From Cyanobacterium stanieri PCC 7202 (GTDB lineage Bacteria; Cyanobacteriota; Cyanobacteriia; Cyanobacteriales; Cyanobacteriaceae): a stretch of DNA of 64,000 nucleotides. The position numbers were made by a program, and so were the translations under genes. Positions 16,031 through 24,341 of the stretch are shown here, piece after piece. How positions within the stretch are numbered: the stretch's first letter is position 1; the number at the start of each line of letters is the position of its first letter. The DNA lies in contig CP003940.1 of the NCBI GenBank assembly GCA_000317655.1, forward strand, positions 1,488,001-1,552,000. The letters are read 5' to 3'. The notes under the pieces were generated by a model, which saw only the letters and a list, made by a program, of their open reading frames with translations, was not told the DNA's origin and did not search any database.

Positions 16031-17347
16031 TAAAATAATCCTAAATCCTGCGTGTTGGTAGAAATAAGGGCGAAACCAGTTGCGATAATAACGGGTGGCT
16101 TCTGTGCCATTGGTAACCCATGCACCGCCTACTAGGAGAAAATGACGGTTATCGAAAAAGGGTTGCGAATAATCTTCATAGAGAAAATGGGGTTTAAATC
16201 CTGTCAGAGGGGTAAATTTATCCCCTAACCATTCCCATACATTCCCTCTAATATCATAAACTCCTGCCTGACTTTCAGCGGTTGTGATACTTCCCACGGG
16301 GGTAGGAGATTGATAATTCAGATTCAGATTATGATTATTTACATCATCATTACCCATAGAAGCAAGATGCCATTGCGCTTCGCTCATCAAACCGTATTTT
16401 TTGCCTCTTTTTTGGCTTAAATAACGACAAAATGCGATCGCCTCATAGTGGTTAACCTCCACAGGATAATCTAAGGGCAAATCGATATGGTCAAACATAG
16501 CTCGGTATTGATAACCATCATCTGTTTTCAGCCAAAACTTAGGATGATGGCGATTTTCCCCTACCAACCATGCCCAACTTTCCTCATCCCAAAATTCTTT
16601 ATTTTCATAACCCCCCTCATTGACAAAGTCTAAAAAATCATAGTTAGTAATCATATATTTACTAACCAAAAAACTATTAACCTCCTCCTCCCTACTACCA
16701 AAATCCACATCCCAACCGTAGAGAAAATCATCATCCTTTTTACCCAAAATCACCTTACCACCATCCACCAAAACCATTTCATTCTCTGGAGGTTTACCCA
16801 AAGAAGGTGCATAACTCCAACCATCAGGCTTTGCTAATAGATGAGGAGGTAACTGACGAATCAACATCGAAGAAGTTTCAATATGAATCCTCTGATGTTC
16901 CATGCCCATTACAATTGCCCACCAAGGACTATCCATCGTTATGGGTAGTGATAAAGGAGTATTATTAATTATTTTGATTACAGTCTGATAAACTTGGTTA
17001 CGATATGCCCACACATCCTCGAGGGATTGTTGACGAATATGAGCAAGGATTTTTTGTAACTCATCAGGAAATTCTGGATCAACCCCCATCTCGAAAAGCC
17101 TTTCATAATCAGGGTTTATCCTTTGGCTTAGTAAGCCCACCATGACCAATTTATTGATATAAAATACTGCAGAATGTCCAAGATAAAAAATTAAAGGATT
17201 ACGCAGGGGATCAGGATTAAGATAATAAGTATCACGACTCAAGATACTTTTAAATAAAATATCTTCCTTTTGCCATCCCCACTCCAAATAATTGATAATG
17301 TCTTCCTTGGTGCAAGAGTTGAGAGGTAATAGAGGATTATTGATCAT
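16019..17347 (-). CDS. OvoA-like 5-histidylcysteine sulfoxide synthase (no methyltransferase domain)
   Basis: A 442-aa non-haem iron enzyme of the EgtB/OvoA type, which joins cysteine and histidine through a sulfoxide en route to ovothiol or related thiol-histidines. The N-terminal DinB-like domain has LIFYLGHSAVFYINKL (His58) and the HX3HXE iron site His151/His155/Glu157 in MEHQRIHIE. The C-terminal formylglycine-generating-enzyme-like domain (about 190-440) has NVWEWLGD and FRIILLGK. LNPDPLRNPLIFY and FEMGVD are closer to OvoA than to EgtB. Full OvoA carries a C-terminal SAM methyltransferase, absent here, so that step may lie elsewhere. EgtB-like chemistry remains possible. Confidence 0.82.
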   Translation of the reverse strand: MINNPLLPLNSCTKEDIINYLEWGWQKEDILFKSILSRDTYYLNPDPLRNPLIFYLGHSAVFYINKLVMVGLLSQRINPDYERLFEMGVDPEFPDELQKILAHIRQQSLEDVWAYRNQVYQTVIKIINNTPLSLPITMDSPWWAIVMGMEHQRIHIETSSMLIRQLPPHLLAKPDGWSYAPSLGKPPENEMVLVDGGKVILGKKDDDFLYGWDVDFGSREEEVNSFLVSKYMITNYDFLDFVNEGGYENKEFWDEESWAWLVGENRHHPKFWLKTDDGYQYRAMFDHIDLPLDYPVEVNHYEAIAFCRYLSQKRGKKYGLMSEAQWHLASMGNDDVNNHNLNLNYQSPTPVGSITTAESQAGVYDIRGNVWEWLGDKFTPLTGFKPHFLYEDYSQPFFDNRHFLLVGGAWVTNGTEATRYYRNWFRPYFYQHAGFRIILLGK

Positions 17348-17427
17348 GGCTTTAAATTATACTTTTCTTTTATGTTATCCGTTCAAAGATGCCAGTACAA
17401 TAAGAAAAAACAGATCAATTAAATATT

Positions 17428-18348
17428 GTGCAGTTACAACAGGTAATTATTGCCTACAAGGCAGGGGATAAGGAGAGTAAAAAATGGGCGGAAAGATGCT
17501 CTCAGGAATTAGAGGCTAGGGGTTGTAAGGTATTACTCGGGCCTAGCGGTGTGAAGGATAATCCTTATCCTGTGTTCTTGGCTTCTGCCACGGATAAAAT
17601 TGATTTGGGTATTATTTTGGGGGGAGACGGCACTATTTTGGCGGCGGCAAGACACCTCGCCCCGGAGGGGATTCCCATGTTGGCGGTGAATGTGGGAGGG
17701 CATTTGGGTTTTTTAACGGAGCCTTTTTCTTTGTTTAAGGATACCGAGCATCTTTGGGATAGGTTATCAGATGATTTATATGCGGTGGAAAGAAGGATGA
17801 TGCTCAAGGCTCAGGTTTTTGAGTTAAATCGAGGGCAACCAGAGGCGGTGAGTGATGATTTTTATTGTCTCAATGAGATGTGTATTAAACCTGCTTGTTT
17901 GGATAGAATGCCTACGGCTTTGCTGGAGATGGAGATTGATGGGGAGGTAGTAGATCAGTACCATGGAGATGGTTTAATTATTTCTACTCCGACGGGTTCT
18001 ACTTGTTATACTGTGTCTGCTATGGGCCCTATTATTCATCCTGCCATGAGTGCGATCGCCGTTACGCCTATATGCCCTCTCAGTCTTTCGAGTCGCCCTT
18101 TGGTGTTACCTGCGGGTTCGGTGGTAAATGTCTGGACATTGGGGGATTATGAGTTAAATAATAAGTTATGGATGGATGGGGCGCTGAGTACCGCTATCTG
18201 GCCGGGGCAATGGGTATCGGTGAGCATGGCGGAATGTTTTGCTAATTTTATCATTCTACGAGAGTCCCACTCTTTTTATAAGACTATTCGGGAAAAGTTG
18301 CAATGGACAGGCGCCAGAATTTCCTCTGATAATAACCATCGTAATTGA
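17428..18348 (+). CDS. nadK: NAD kinase
   Basis: ATP-NAD kinase producing NADP+. The 306-aa protein has the family signature GIILGGDGTIL with Asp67, then LAVNVGGHLGFL near residue 85, and STPTGSTCYTVSAMGP near residues 185-200, which forms the active-site loop. The start is GTG 17428; the N-terminus MQLQQVIIAYKAGDKESKKWAERC resembles one of the two NAD kinases usual in cyanobacteria. It is divergent from the ovoA-like gene, with about 80 bp between them. A hairpin at 18361-18381 separates it from the convergent hli gene. Confidence 0.93.
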   Translation: MQLQQVIIAYKAGDKESKKWAERCSQELEARGCKVLLGPSGVKDNPYPVFLASATDKIDLGIILGGDGTILAAARHLAPEGIPMLAVNVGGHLGFLTEPFSLFKDTEHLWDRLSDDLYAVERRMMLKAQVFELNRGQPEAVSDDFYCLNEMCIKPACLDRMPTALLEMEIDGEVVDQYHGDGLIISTPTGSTCYTVSAMGPIIHPAMSAIAVTPICPLSLSSRPLVLPAGSVVNVWTLGDYELNNKLWMDGALSTAIWPGQWVSVSMAECFANFIILRESHSFYKTIREKLQWTGARISSDNNHRN

Positions 18349-18350
18349 AC

Positions 18351-18381
18351 AAAAAAAATAAGGAGCGTCTCTCAAGCTCCT
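18351..18381 (-). terminator. Terminator between hli and nadK
   Basis: AGGAGC (18361-18366) pairs with GCTCCT (18376-18381) around a nine-base loop. On the minus strand the stem runs into TATTTTTTTTG, a good T tract for ending hli. On the plus strand the following sequence is only moderately T-rich, so it may work less well for nadK. Confidence 0.75.
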
Positions 18382-18458
18382 CATTCTTTAATGTAGTGTT
18401 TAAATATTATGTATGATTGCAACTAACTAGAAAGCTATGGTAAAAAGGAAGTATGTCC

Positions 18459-18677
18459 TTATAGGTTAGTTAACCAAGAAATTAAACCTTGACCAGTTAA
18501 TACTTCAAAACCGATGAGGGAAATAAAACCAATCATCGCTAAACGACCGTTTAATTTTTCAGCATATTTGTTGAAACCGAATTGCTGACTAGAATCAACG
18601 TACATTTTAGGCTCAACTGCATAGTTGTTTAAGCGACCTTGATCTTCGGTTACGTATGTATTAGTGCGAGTATTCAT
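18459..18677 (-). CDS. hli: High-light-inducible protein (one-helix chlorophyll-binding protein)
   Basis: A 72-aa one-helix Hlip/Scp. These proteins bind chlorophyll and carotenoid and protect photosystem II assembly under stress. The chlorophyll-binding signature KYAEKLNGRLAMIGFISLIGFE occurs at about residues 40-60, in a helix starting near residue 44. The N-terminus is polar and unconserved. A plausible sigma-70 promoter lies at 18715-18744, with TTACAA-like elements that might form a high-light element. A terminator follows at 18351-18381. Paralogue identity (HliA, B, C) cannot be set from this alone. Confidence 0.93.
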   Translation of the reverse strand: MNTRTNTYVTEDQGRLNNYAVEPKMYVDSSQQFGFNKYAEKLNGRLAMIGFISLIGFEVLTGQGLISWLTNL

Positions 18678-18714
18678 AAAAGTTATGATTTGTTATTTAT
18701 TGCGTATGTAAATA

Positions 18715-18744
18715 ACTATAACATAATATGAACTTTTGTAACAA
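18715..18744 (-). promoter_or_regulatory. Putative hli promoter with HLR1-like sequence
   Basis: On the minus strand TTGTTA (18739-18744) and TATAGT (18715-18720) are separated by 18 bases. The stretch TTACAAAAGTTCATAT across the spacer loosely resembles the HLR1 direct repeat used by RpaB at high-light genes, with two or more mismatches in its second half. Seen by eye only. Confidence 0.4.
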
Positions 18745-18880
18745 GGGGTTGACATTCGGTTTTTCTTCGGTTAGCCGTAATTGACCTTGTGATAACCCAT
18801 TTGTGGGGGGAAACACAGAATAAAAGATGATAAAATATACTATGCTGTTTATTCAAAATCATCTTTAATATTTAGGAAAT

Positions 18881-18970
18881 ATGGATATTCTTACTTTAGG
18901 TTGGGTTGGTGTACTTTCTTTATTTACATGGTCTATTGCAATGGTAGTGTGGGGGCGTAAAGGTTTTTAA
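18881..18970 (+). CDS. petN: Cytochrome b6f complex subunit PetN
   Basis: A 29-aa single-helix subunit of the cytochrome b6f complex, needed for its stability and for electron flow between the photosystems. The peptide reads [19 protein letters not shown] followed by [10 protein letters not shown], nearly identical to PetN from other cyanobacteria and plastids. ATG 18881 is preceded by TTTAGGAAAT. The gene is shorter than common ORF cut-offs. A second small membrane ORF begins three bases after its stop. Confidence 0.95.
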   Translation: MDILTLGWVGVLSLFTWSIAMVVWGRKGF

Positions 18971-18973
18971 ATT

Positions 18974-19111
18974 GTGGAATCAATTTCTATTCTTAATATT
19001 CTGTTTCTAGTGGCGATCGCCCTTTTGGTCTTTGTCAGTGGTGGTATATTATATCTAACCTCCTTAGAATGGCGAGATCGTCGTAGGCGCGATCGAGATC
19101 AAAAATCTTGA
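18974..19111 (+). CDS. Small single-helix membrane protein downstream of petN
   Basis: A 45-aa frame starting GTG 18974, three bases after petN stops, and ending just before a strong terminator, so the two should form one transcript. It has a hydrophobic helix (about residues 5-30, ISILNILFLVAIALLVFVSG) and a highly charged tail EWRDRRRRDRDQKS. I do not recognise it. The layout (one helix, cytosolic basic tail, petN linkage) would fit a small photosynthetic or assembly subunit. HIP1 (gcgatcgc) lies inside the frame. Confidence 0.6.
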   Translation: MESISILNILFLVAIALLVFVSGGILYLTSLEWRDRRRRDRDQKS

Positions 19112-19118
19112 ATATAAT

Positions 19119-19148
19119 AAAAGAGGGGGAAAAAATACCCCCTTTTTT
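19119..19148 (+). terminator. Rho-independent terminator of petN and the small ORF
   Basis: The stem aaaagaggggg/ccccctttttt closes an AT-rich eight-base loop. The 3' arm doubles as the T tract. It begins seven bases after the 45-aa frame ends. Confidence 0.85.
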
Positions 19149-19248
19149 GGTCAGCATAAATGGAGTAGTAACTGGCAAATTTTTCGATCTTAATTTAAGT
19201 TTTATATAATGTGTAAAAATTGAATCATCTACAAAAACCATCTAATTT

Positions 19249-20652
19249 ATGACAGTCAGCAACGTTGAGAAAGAAAAAAATCCTCTTCCTTGGATTATCG
19301 GGGCAATGATCGGGGGTATACTGTTACTAGGGGGCGCCACCTACGGTATTCTCAATCGTCCCAATGCCGCCAGTAGATTAGATGAAAACACCGTCTTGGT
19401 TACAGAAAGACCTTTAACCCTCGAAATAAATGCTAGTGGGGTAGTCCAACCTGTCCAAAGTGTAAACATTAGTCCCAAAAATCCTGGTATTCTGACTCGT
19501 TTATTAGTAGAGCAGGGTAGTATCGTTCAAGAAGGGCAACCCATCGCCGTTATGGAAAATGAACAGCTTTTTGCCCAAGGCGCCCAAGCTCAAGCCAGAC
19601 TTACCGAAGCCCAAGCATCCGCCCAAGAGTCCGATGTACGTACCCGTGCGGACTTACAAGTATTAGAAACCCGTTTAGCCCAAGCCGTGGCAACCCTCGA
19701 AGAATCACGCAGAAGAATTCCCCTACGCTCCGAGCAGTTGCGATCGCAACTTAGGGAAGCAGAATCAAGACTCAGACTCGCCGAAATTCAAGCCCAAAGA
19801 AATCAAGCCCTCCTCGAAGAAGGAGTAATCGCCCAAGATGAATTTGATCAAAGTGCCAACGAATTTTTAGTCGCCCAAGCCAGAATCCAAGAAATAGTCC
19901 AACGCATTCAAGAAGTAGAAAACACCGCCGAACCAGAAATAAGAAGATTAGAAGCCAGTATCGCCGAAATTCAAGCCTCAATCCAAGAAAGACAGGTGAG
20001 AGGAGAAGCCGAAATTCAAAGACTTCAAGCCAACATCCAAGCCGCCGAAGCCAGTTTAAAAATAGCCGAGATTCAATTTCAAGATACCTTTATCACCGCC
20101 CCCTTTGACGGTATTGTTACCCAAAAATTTGCCTCAGAGGGTGCTTTTGTCACCCCCACCACCTCCGCATCTGCCACCACCTCCGCCACCTCCACCTCCA
20201 TCATTGCCCTAGCCAGAGGCTTAGAAATAGTTGCCAAAGTGCCAGAAATTGACCTTAGCCAGATACAAATCGGGCAACCCGTGGAAATCGTCGCCGATGC
20301 CTATCCTGATCAAGTATTTCAAGGAGTAGTACAAAAAGTTGCACCAGAGGCGATCGTGGAACAAAACGTAACCTCCTTTGAAGTAACCATCGCCATCCCC
20401 GAACAACAAGAAGGACTCCTTTCCCGTATGAACGTTGAAGTCACCTTTTTAGGAGAAGAAGTAAACAGAGCCTTAACAGTGCCTACCGTCGCCATCGTTA
20501 CCGAAGAAGGACAAACAGGGGTAATGGTACCTGATGACAACAATCAGCCCGAATTTCGCCCCGTCACCATCGGTATATCAGTAAATGATCAAACCCAAAT
20601 CCTCAGCGGATTAAGCTCAGGAGAAAGAGTCTTTGTTGACCTCTCCAACTAA
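19249..20652 (+). CDS. HlyD-family periplasmic adaptor (membrane fusion protein)
   Basis: A 467-aa adaptor of the type that links an inner-membrane ABC or RND pump to an outer-membrane channel. One N-terminal membrane anchor (about 13-35) precedes a biotinyl-lipoyl-like half (VSPKNPG-like, about 65-105), a long Gln/Glu/Ala/Arg coiled-coil hairpin (about 110-275), the second lipoyl half with FITAPFDGIVTQK near 280, and a beta-barrel domain. A Ser/Thr/Ala run TTSASATTSATSTS interrupts the lipoyl-barrel junction near 300. No pump or channel gene is adjacent; the next gene is an unknown 181-aa protein. Confidence 0.88.
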   Translation: MTVSNVEKEKNPLPWIIGAMIGGILLLGGATYGILNRPNAASRLDENTVLVTERPLTLEINASGVVQPVQSVNISPKNPGILTRLLVEQGSIVQEGQPIAVMENEQLFAQGAQAQARLTEAQASAQESDVRTRADLQVLETRLAQAVATLEESRRRIPLRSEQLRSQLREAESRLRLAEIQAQRNQALLEEGVIAQDEFDQSANEFLVAQARIQEIVQRIQEVENTAEPEIRRLEASIAEIQASIQERQVRGEAEIQRLQANIQAAEASLKIAEIQFQDTFITAPFDGIVTQKFASEGAFVTPTTSASATTSATSTSIIALARGLEIVAKVPEIDLSQIQIGQPVEIVADAYPDQVFQGVVQKVAPEAIVEQNVTSFEVTIAIPEQQEGLLSRMNVEVTFLGEEVNRALTVPTVAIVTEEGQTGVMVPDDNNQPEFRPVTIGISVNDQTQILSGLSSGERVFVDLSN

Positions 20653-20682
20653 ACCAATAACTACCCTTAAATAATCAAAAAA

Positions 20683-21228
20683 ATGGACATCAATTGGGAT
20701 AAATTAGCCACCATCGAAGAACTAAAACCCTACTTTGAAAAAGACCCAGAAAAATTTAAACAACAGGTAAAAAAACATCTCCAAGAATGGTCAACCATTA
20801 ACAGCGATGACCTAGACAAACTAGCCTTTTTACGGGCCTTAGAAATTACCAACGGCTGTACCCAATGGGCATACCGCAGACAAGACAAAGAATGTCTTTC
20901 CCTCGAAAAAACCAGAGAATGTATGCACCTCTCCATGTCATCTATTAAAAACAAAAAAATTCCCCTCGCCAACGGCGAATTTATTACCTTTTCCTCAGAA
21001 ATTGAAAACCTCATTGACACGGGCAGAGATTTATATATAGAAGCCTTTAAAAGAAACTTACCCAGACAAACCCAAGAATTTTACGCCCTATCCACCGCCC
21101 AATTTTTAACCTACGGCAAAACAAGAATGGAACAAGCCTTTATCAAAATTAGAGAAAACTATCTTCACTACTTTGGTGACTTTTATATCAACAAAGGTAT
21201 CAACTACGTCAAACCCTATATATCATAG
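20683..21228 (+). CDS. Protein of unknown function (181 aa)
   Basis: A soluble, mostly helical, charged protein starting MDINWDKLATIEELKPYFEKD. It has no signal peptide or membrane segment. Four cysteines occur (NGCTQW, KECLSL, RECMHL), three of them within about 25 residues near 60-80. The gene follows the HlyD-family gene by 30 bp on the same strand and may share its transcript. I recognise no family. Confidence 0.7.
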   Translation: MDINWDKLATIEELKPYFEKDPEKFKQQVKKHLQEWSTINSDDLDKLAFLRALEITNGCTQWAYRRQDKECLSLEKTRECMHLSMSSIKNKKIPLANGEFITFSSEIENLIDTGRDLYIEAFKRNLPRQTQEFYALSTAQFLTYGKTRMEQAFIKIRENYLHYFGDFYINKGINYVKPYIS

Positions 21229-21315
21229 TCAATACGACACCATGCTCCCCCACTTACGAATAAACTTGCTAAAATACTGAGGGAATATACAGTTAGATTT
21301 TTAGGTTCAGATAAC

Positions 21316-22767
21316 ATGGTAGTCACGGCGAATCGTAAGGCATCCTCCCTCAGCAAATTCAAAAAGCCATTCAAAAAAATTAACTGGGCATTACTTACCT
21401 CCATAGCAGTCCATGGGGCATTCTTTGCCCTGATTTTACCAGAACTAAATCTTAATTCTGAGTCCGAAAATGCTGATATATCTGGGGAAACCAACGTTAT
21501 TGAATTAAACGCCCTTGAACAAACCAGACTCCCAGATTTTTCTGGGCCTCAAAGATTTGCTAACTTCAACAACTTAAATGTCCCTACCGATATGGAAAAT
21601 GGTATCGATGGTATTCCCATCCCTAATTTTGATGCCCTACCATTTTCCTCCTACGATAACTCCTTTTCCTCCTTACCTACTCCTCCCCCCTTACCACCCA
21701 TCTCAGGAAGTTTTGACTCCAACTATGGAGGCAGTATTGTTAACATTCCAGCCCCCAGAGACTTACCAGCCCCCCCTCCCATCAGCTTTAATAATAATTT
21801 GCCAAATCCTCCGAGCTTTAATGATAGTCCTATTACCAGCAATAACTTTGACAACTTAGAAGGGAATGTCATTGATATTGTACCAAGATCCCCTGAACAA
21901 GAAGCAGAAATTCGTCGAGCAATTTTTCAAGGCAGAGAAGATGAAAATATCCCCTCCCCAAGGGATGTATTTAATAATCGTAATTCCTCGATCGCCCGAA
22001 ATCAAACCCCCGACGATGAAACCCTTGTTAACATAATTTCCAATAACCCCACTATCAACACTGACAGCGAAAACTCAACCCCAAGAATCACCAGCAGGGA
22101 TGAGAATGTTAGTGACGAGGAAGCCAGAAAAAACTATGTCGCTTGGCTTCAAGATGTCAATAATCCGACTCCCCAAGAAATTACCATGGCAGGATATTAT
22201 CCCCAAGAGGCTTGTAATGGCAATATCGAGGGTACTGTTACTTATGGTATTAATGTTAATAGTGATGGCACCGTAGTAGATCATCAATTGATTAAAAGTT
22301 CAGGGTATCCCCTACTCAATAATCAAGCCCTTGAACAAATCAGAGCGAGGGCTTTTGACAATGCCACAGGAGGCAACAAACCCTATCATGTCTATGTAGA
22401 ATTTCAACCGAGCAATGATATATGTGGTTCCACTGCCGCTAACACCCCACAAAACAATACTCCCGTTGCCCCCCCCACAAATAATCAAACACCTACTACC
22501 CCTCCTCCTTCTGATAATCCCGAACCAGAAATTAATTCATCGGGGGTAACTCCTGCCCAACTAAATATTAATCCCCCTGCCAACCCTCCTCAAACTCCCG
22601 AGTCTGTGAGAGATATTCTTTCTAATTCTCAATCTCAGAATACCTCATCTAATGGCAATGATGGTCAAGAAAATTCTGAAGAGGAGGAAAATAATGGTGC
22701 CGCTTCCCTCGGAGAAGAGCCTATTATCCCAGAAAATACCGAGTTAGAAGTAGAATTTATCGATTAA
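21316..22767 (+). CDS. TonB-like protein with C-terminal tail
   Basis: A 483-aa protein with TonB layout: a basic N-terminus, one membrane helix WALLTSIAVHGAFFALIL (about 25-42), a long Pro/Asn/Ser-rich periplasmic spacer, and a TonB C-terminal domain at about residues 297-365 (GNIEGTVTYGINVNSDGTV, KSSGYPLLNNQALEQIRARAF). TonB transmits proton-motive energy to outer-membrane receptors such as those for iron chelates. Unusually, about 118 low-complexity residues follow the domain, ending in an acidic stretch. No ExbB/ExbD genes or Fur box are adjacent, so the energising partner is not shown. Confidence 0.8.
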   Translation: MVVTANRKASSLSKFKKPFKKINWALLTSIAVHGAFFALILPELNLNSESENADISGETNVIELNALEQTRLPDFSGPQRFANFNNLNVPTDMENGIDGIPIPNFDALPFSSYDNSFSSLPTPPPLPPISGSFDSNYGGSIVNIPAPRDLPAPPPISFNNNLPNPPSFNDSPITSNNFDNLEGNVIDIVPRSPEQEAEIRRAIFQGREDENIPSPRDVFNNRNSSIARNQTPDDETLVNIISNNPTINTDSENSTPRITSRDENVSDEEARKNYVAWLQDVNNPTPQEITMAGYYPQEACNGNIEGTVTYGINVNSDGTVVDHQLIKSSGYPLLNNQALEQIRARAFDNATGGNKPYHVYVEFQPSNDICGSTAANTPQNNTPVAPPTNNQTPTTPPPSDNPEPEINSSGVTPAQLNINPPANPPQTPESVRDILSNSQSQNTSSNGNDGQENSEEEENNGAASLGEEPIIPENTELEVEFID

Positions 22768-22851
22768 TCTTTACCAAAAATTCATCCTAGAAAAGAGTGA
22801 TAAAAGATACAATAATACATATATACACCAAAGAAAAAAGGTACTTTATCT

Positions 22852-23223
22852 ATGACGGGAATAAACGAAAAAAGGGGTAGCCGTCGAGTTTTGGCTGTTT
22901 GTCGAGCGCTCGATGAGCAAAGTAATTTTGTTGGTTTTACCCTTGATATTACTACCGATGGTATTCATTTGATCGTGGAAAAATCCTTTATCCCTGATTC
23001 ATCTTTTGAGTTAGTCTTAAGTCATCATGAAGGTTCAGAAATTTTACCCTCTGATGTGAGAATCAATGTTGAGCAAATGTGGCGTAAATCTACCAATGAA
23101 GAATACGATCAAATTGGTGCTAAGATTATCAGTACACAACAACCAGAAGAATTGGCTCAATTAGTGGCTTATTGTGATCAAAGAGCAAAAGAAAAGTATG
23201 AGTTTTCCCTTGAGTTAGTTTAA
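22852..23223 (+). CDS. PilZ-domain protein
   Basis: A 123-aa stand-alone PilZ domain. The N-terminal basic pair region EKRGSRRVLAVCRA fits the RxxxR arm, and TLDITTDGIHLIVE fits the D/N-x-S-x-x-G strand, although Thr replaces the usual Ser. PilZ domains often bind cyclic di-GMP; the substitution makes binding uncertain. The C-terminal helix KEKYEFSLELV completes the fold. It sits 19 bp before the PfkB kinase gene on the same strand, so cotranscription is likely. Confidence 0.75.
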   Translation: MTGINEKRGSRRVLAVCRALDEQSNFVGFTLDITTDGIHLIVEKSFIPDSSFELVLSHHEGSEILPSDVRINVEQMWRKSTNEEYDQIGAKIISTQQPEELAQLVAYCDQRAKEKYEFSLELV

Positions 23224-23242
23224 TTTAAAGTTGATATAAATA

Positions 23243-24280
23243 ATGAGTGATGAACGGGCATTTATCCTTAGATTAAAACAAAAACAAGATCGACTCAACC
23301 AGATTTTGGATCAATTTTCCAATCTTGACTTATTGGTAATTGGTGACTTGACTTTGGATGAGTTTTTAACTGGAGAAGTTGAGCGTTTATCTAGGGAAGC
23401 CCCTGTTTTAATTTTACGCCACGAGGAAACTCAACAGATTCCGGGGGGTGGTGCTAATGCTGTTTATAATTTGGCGAAGTTGGGGGCAAAAATTAGGGTG
23501 GCAGGATATGTGGGGGATGACATTCAAGGAGAGACTTTATTAAAAATTTTTGAGTCAGCCCATATCGAGACAGGGGGAATCATCAAGGATGGTAGTCGCC
23601 CGACAGTGACTAAAACCCGTATTGCTGGTCATGCTAGGCAGTCCGTTACTCAACAAATTGTCAGGGTTGATCGTAAATCAGACGATTTACCTTCCGAGGA
23701 TTTACAATCACAGTTAGCTCATTATATCGATAGTCAATTATCCCATGTGAGTGGAGTAGTTTGTTCGGATTATGGTGATGGGGTATTTACTCAACCTATT
23801 ATTGCTTCTTCTTTAAATCATCATTTGTTGGTAGTGGATACCCAGAAAGATTTACATCGCTTTTGTGGGGCGACTCTTTTTACCCCAAATTTACCCGAAG
23901 CTGAGTTGGCGGTAGGTTATGCCATCAAGGATGAGGCTAGTTTACTGAGGGCTGGAAAAGATTTGTTGGATAAAACCCAAGCCGAGTATATGTTGATTAC
24001 TAGGGGTGAGGAGGGGATGAGTCTGTTTTGTTATCAAGATACTCAACTACAGGTTGAACATATCCCTGCTTTTAATCGTACCGATGTTTTTGATGTCACG
24101 GGTGCTGGAGATACGGTGGTGGCGGCACTGTCTTTGGCTTTGTGCAGTGGGGCAACTCCTTGGGAGGCAGCAGTTTTGGGCAATTTGGCGGCTAGTATCG
24201 TCGTTAGGGTATTTGGTACTGCCACTACTTCTATTGAGGAAATGAAAGAAGCCCTTAATATATATTTAGAGGAAAACTAG
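23243..24280 (+). CDS. PfkB-family kinase, similar to heptose-7-phosphate kinase
   Basis: A 345-aa ribokinase-fold sugar kinase. LLVIGDLTLDEFLTGEVERLSREAP near residues 29-53 and QQIPGGGANAVYNLAKLGA near 66-84 are the pattern of RfaE1/HldA (D-glycero-beta-D-manno-heptose 7-phosphate kinase). The catalytic motif DVTGAGDTVVAALSLAL near 285 contains the anion hole and base Asp. No adenylyltransferase domain is fused and no other heptose gene is nearby, so the exact sugar is uncertain. Its start is 19 bp after the PilZ gene. Confidence 0.82.
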   Translation: MSDERAFILRLKQKQDRLNQILDQFSNLDLLVIGDLTLDEFLTGEVERLSREAPVLILRHEETQQIPGGGANAVYNLAKLGAKIRVAGYVGDDIQGETLLKIFESAHIETGGIIKDGSRPTVTKTRIAGHARQSVTQQIVRVDRKSDDLPSEDLQSQLAHYIDSQLSHVSGVVCSDYGDGVFTQPIIASSLNHHLLVVDTQKDLHRFCGATLFTPNLPEAELAVGYAIKDEASLLRAGKDLLDKTQAEYMLITRGEEGMSLFCYQDTQLQVEHIPAFNRTDVFDVTGAGDTVVAALSLALCSGATPWEAAVLGNLAASIVVRVFGTATTSIEEMKEALNIYLEEN

Positions 24281-24341
24281 CTTTACTCCCTCGATTATAA
24301 TAAAATGGTACAGCACAGCATAGCCATCAGGACAATTCGTG

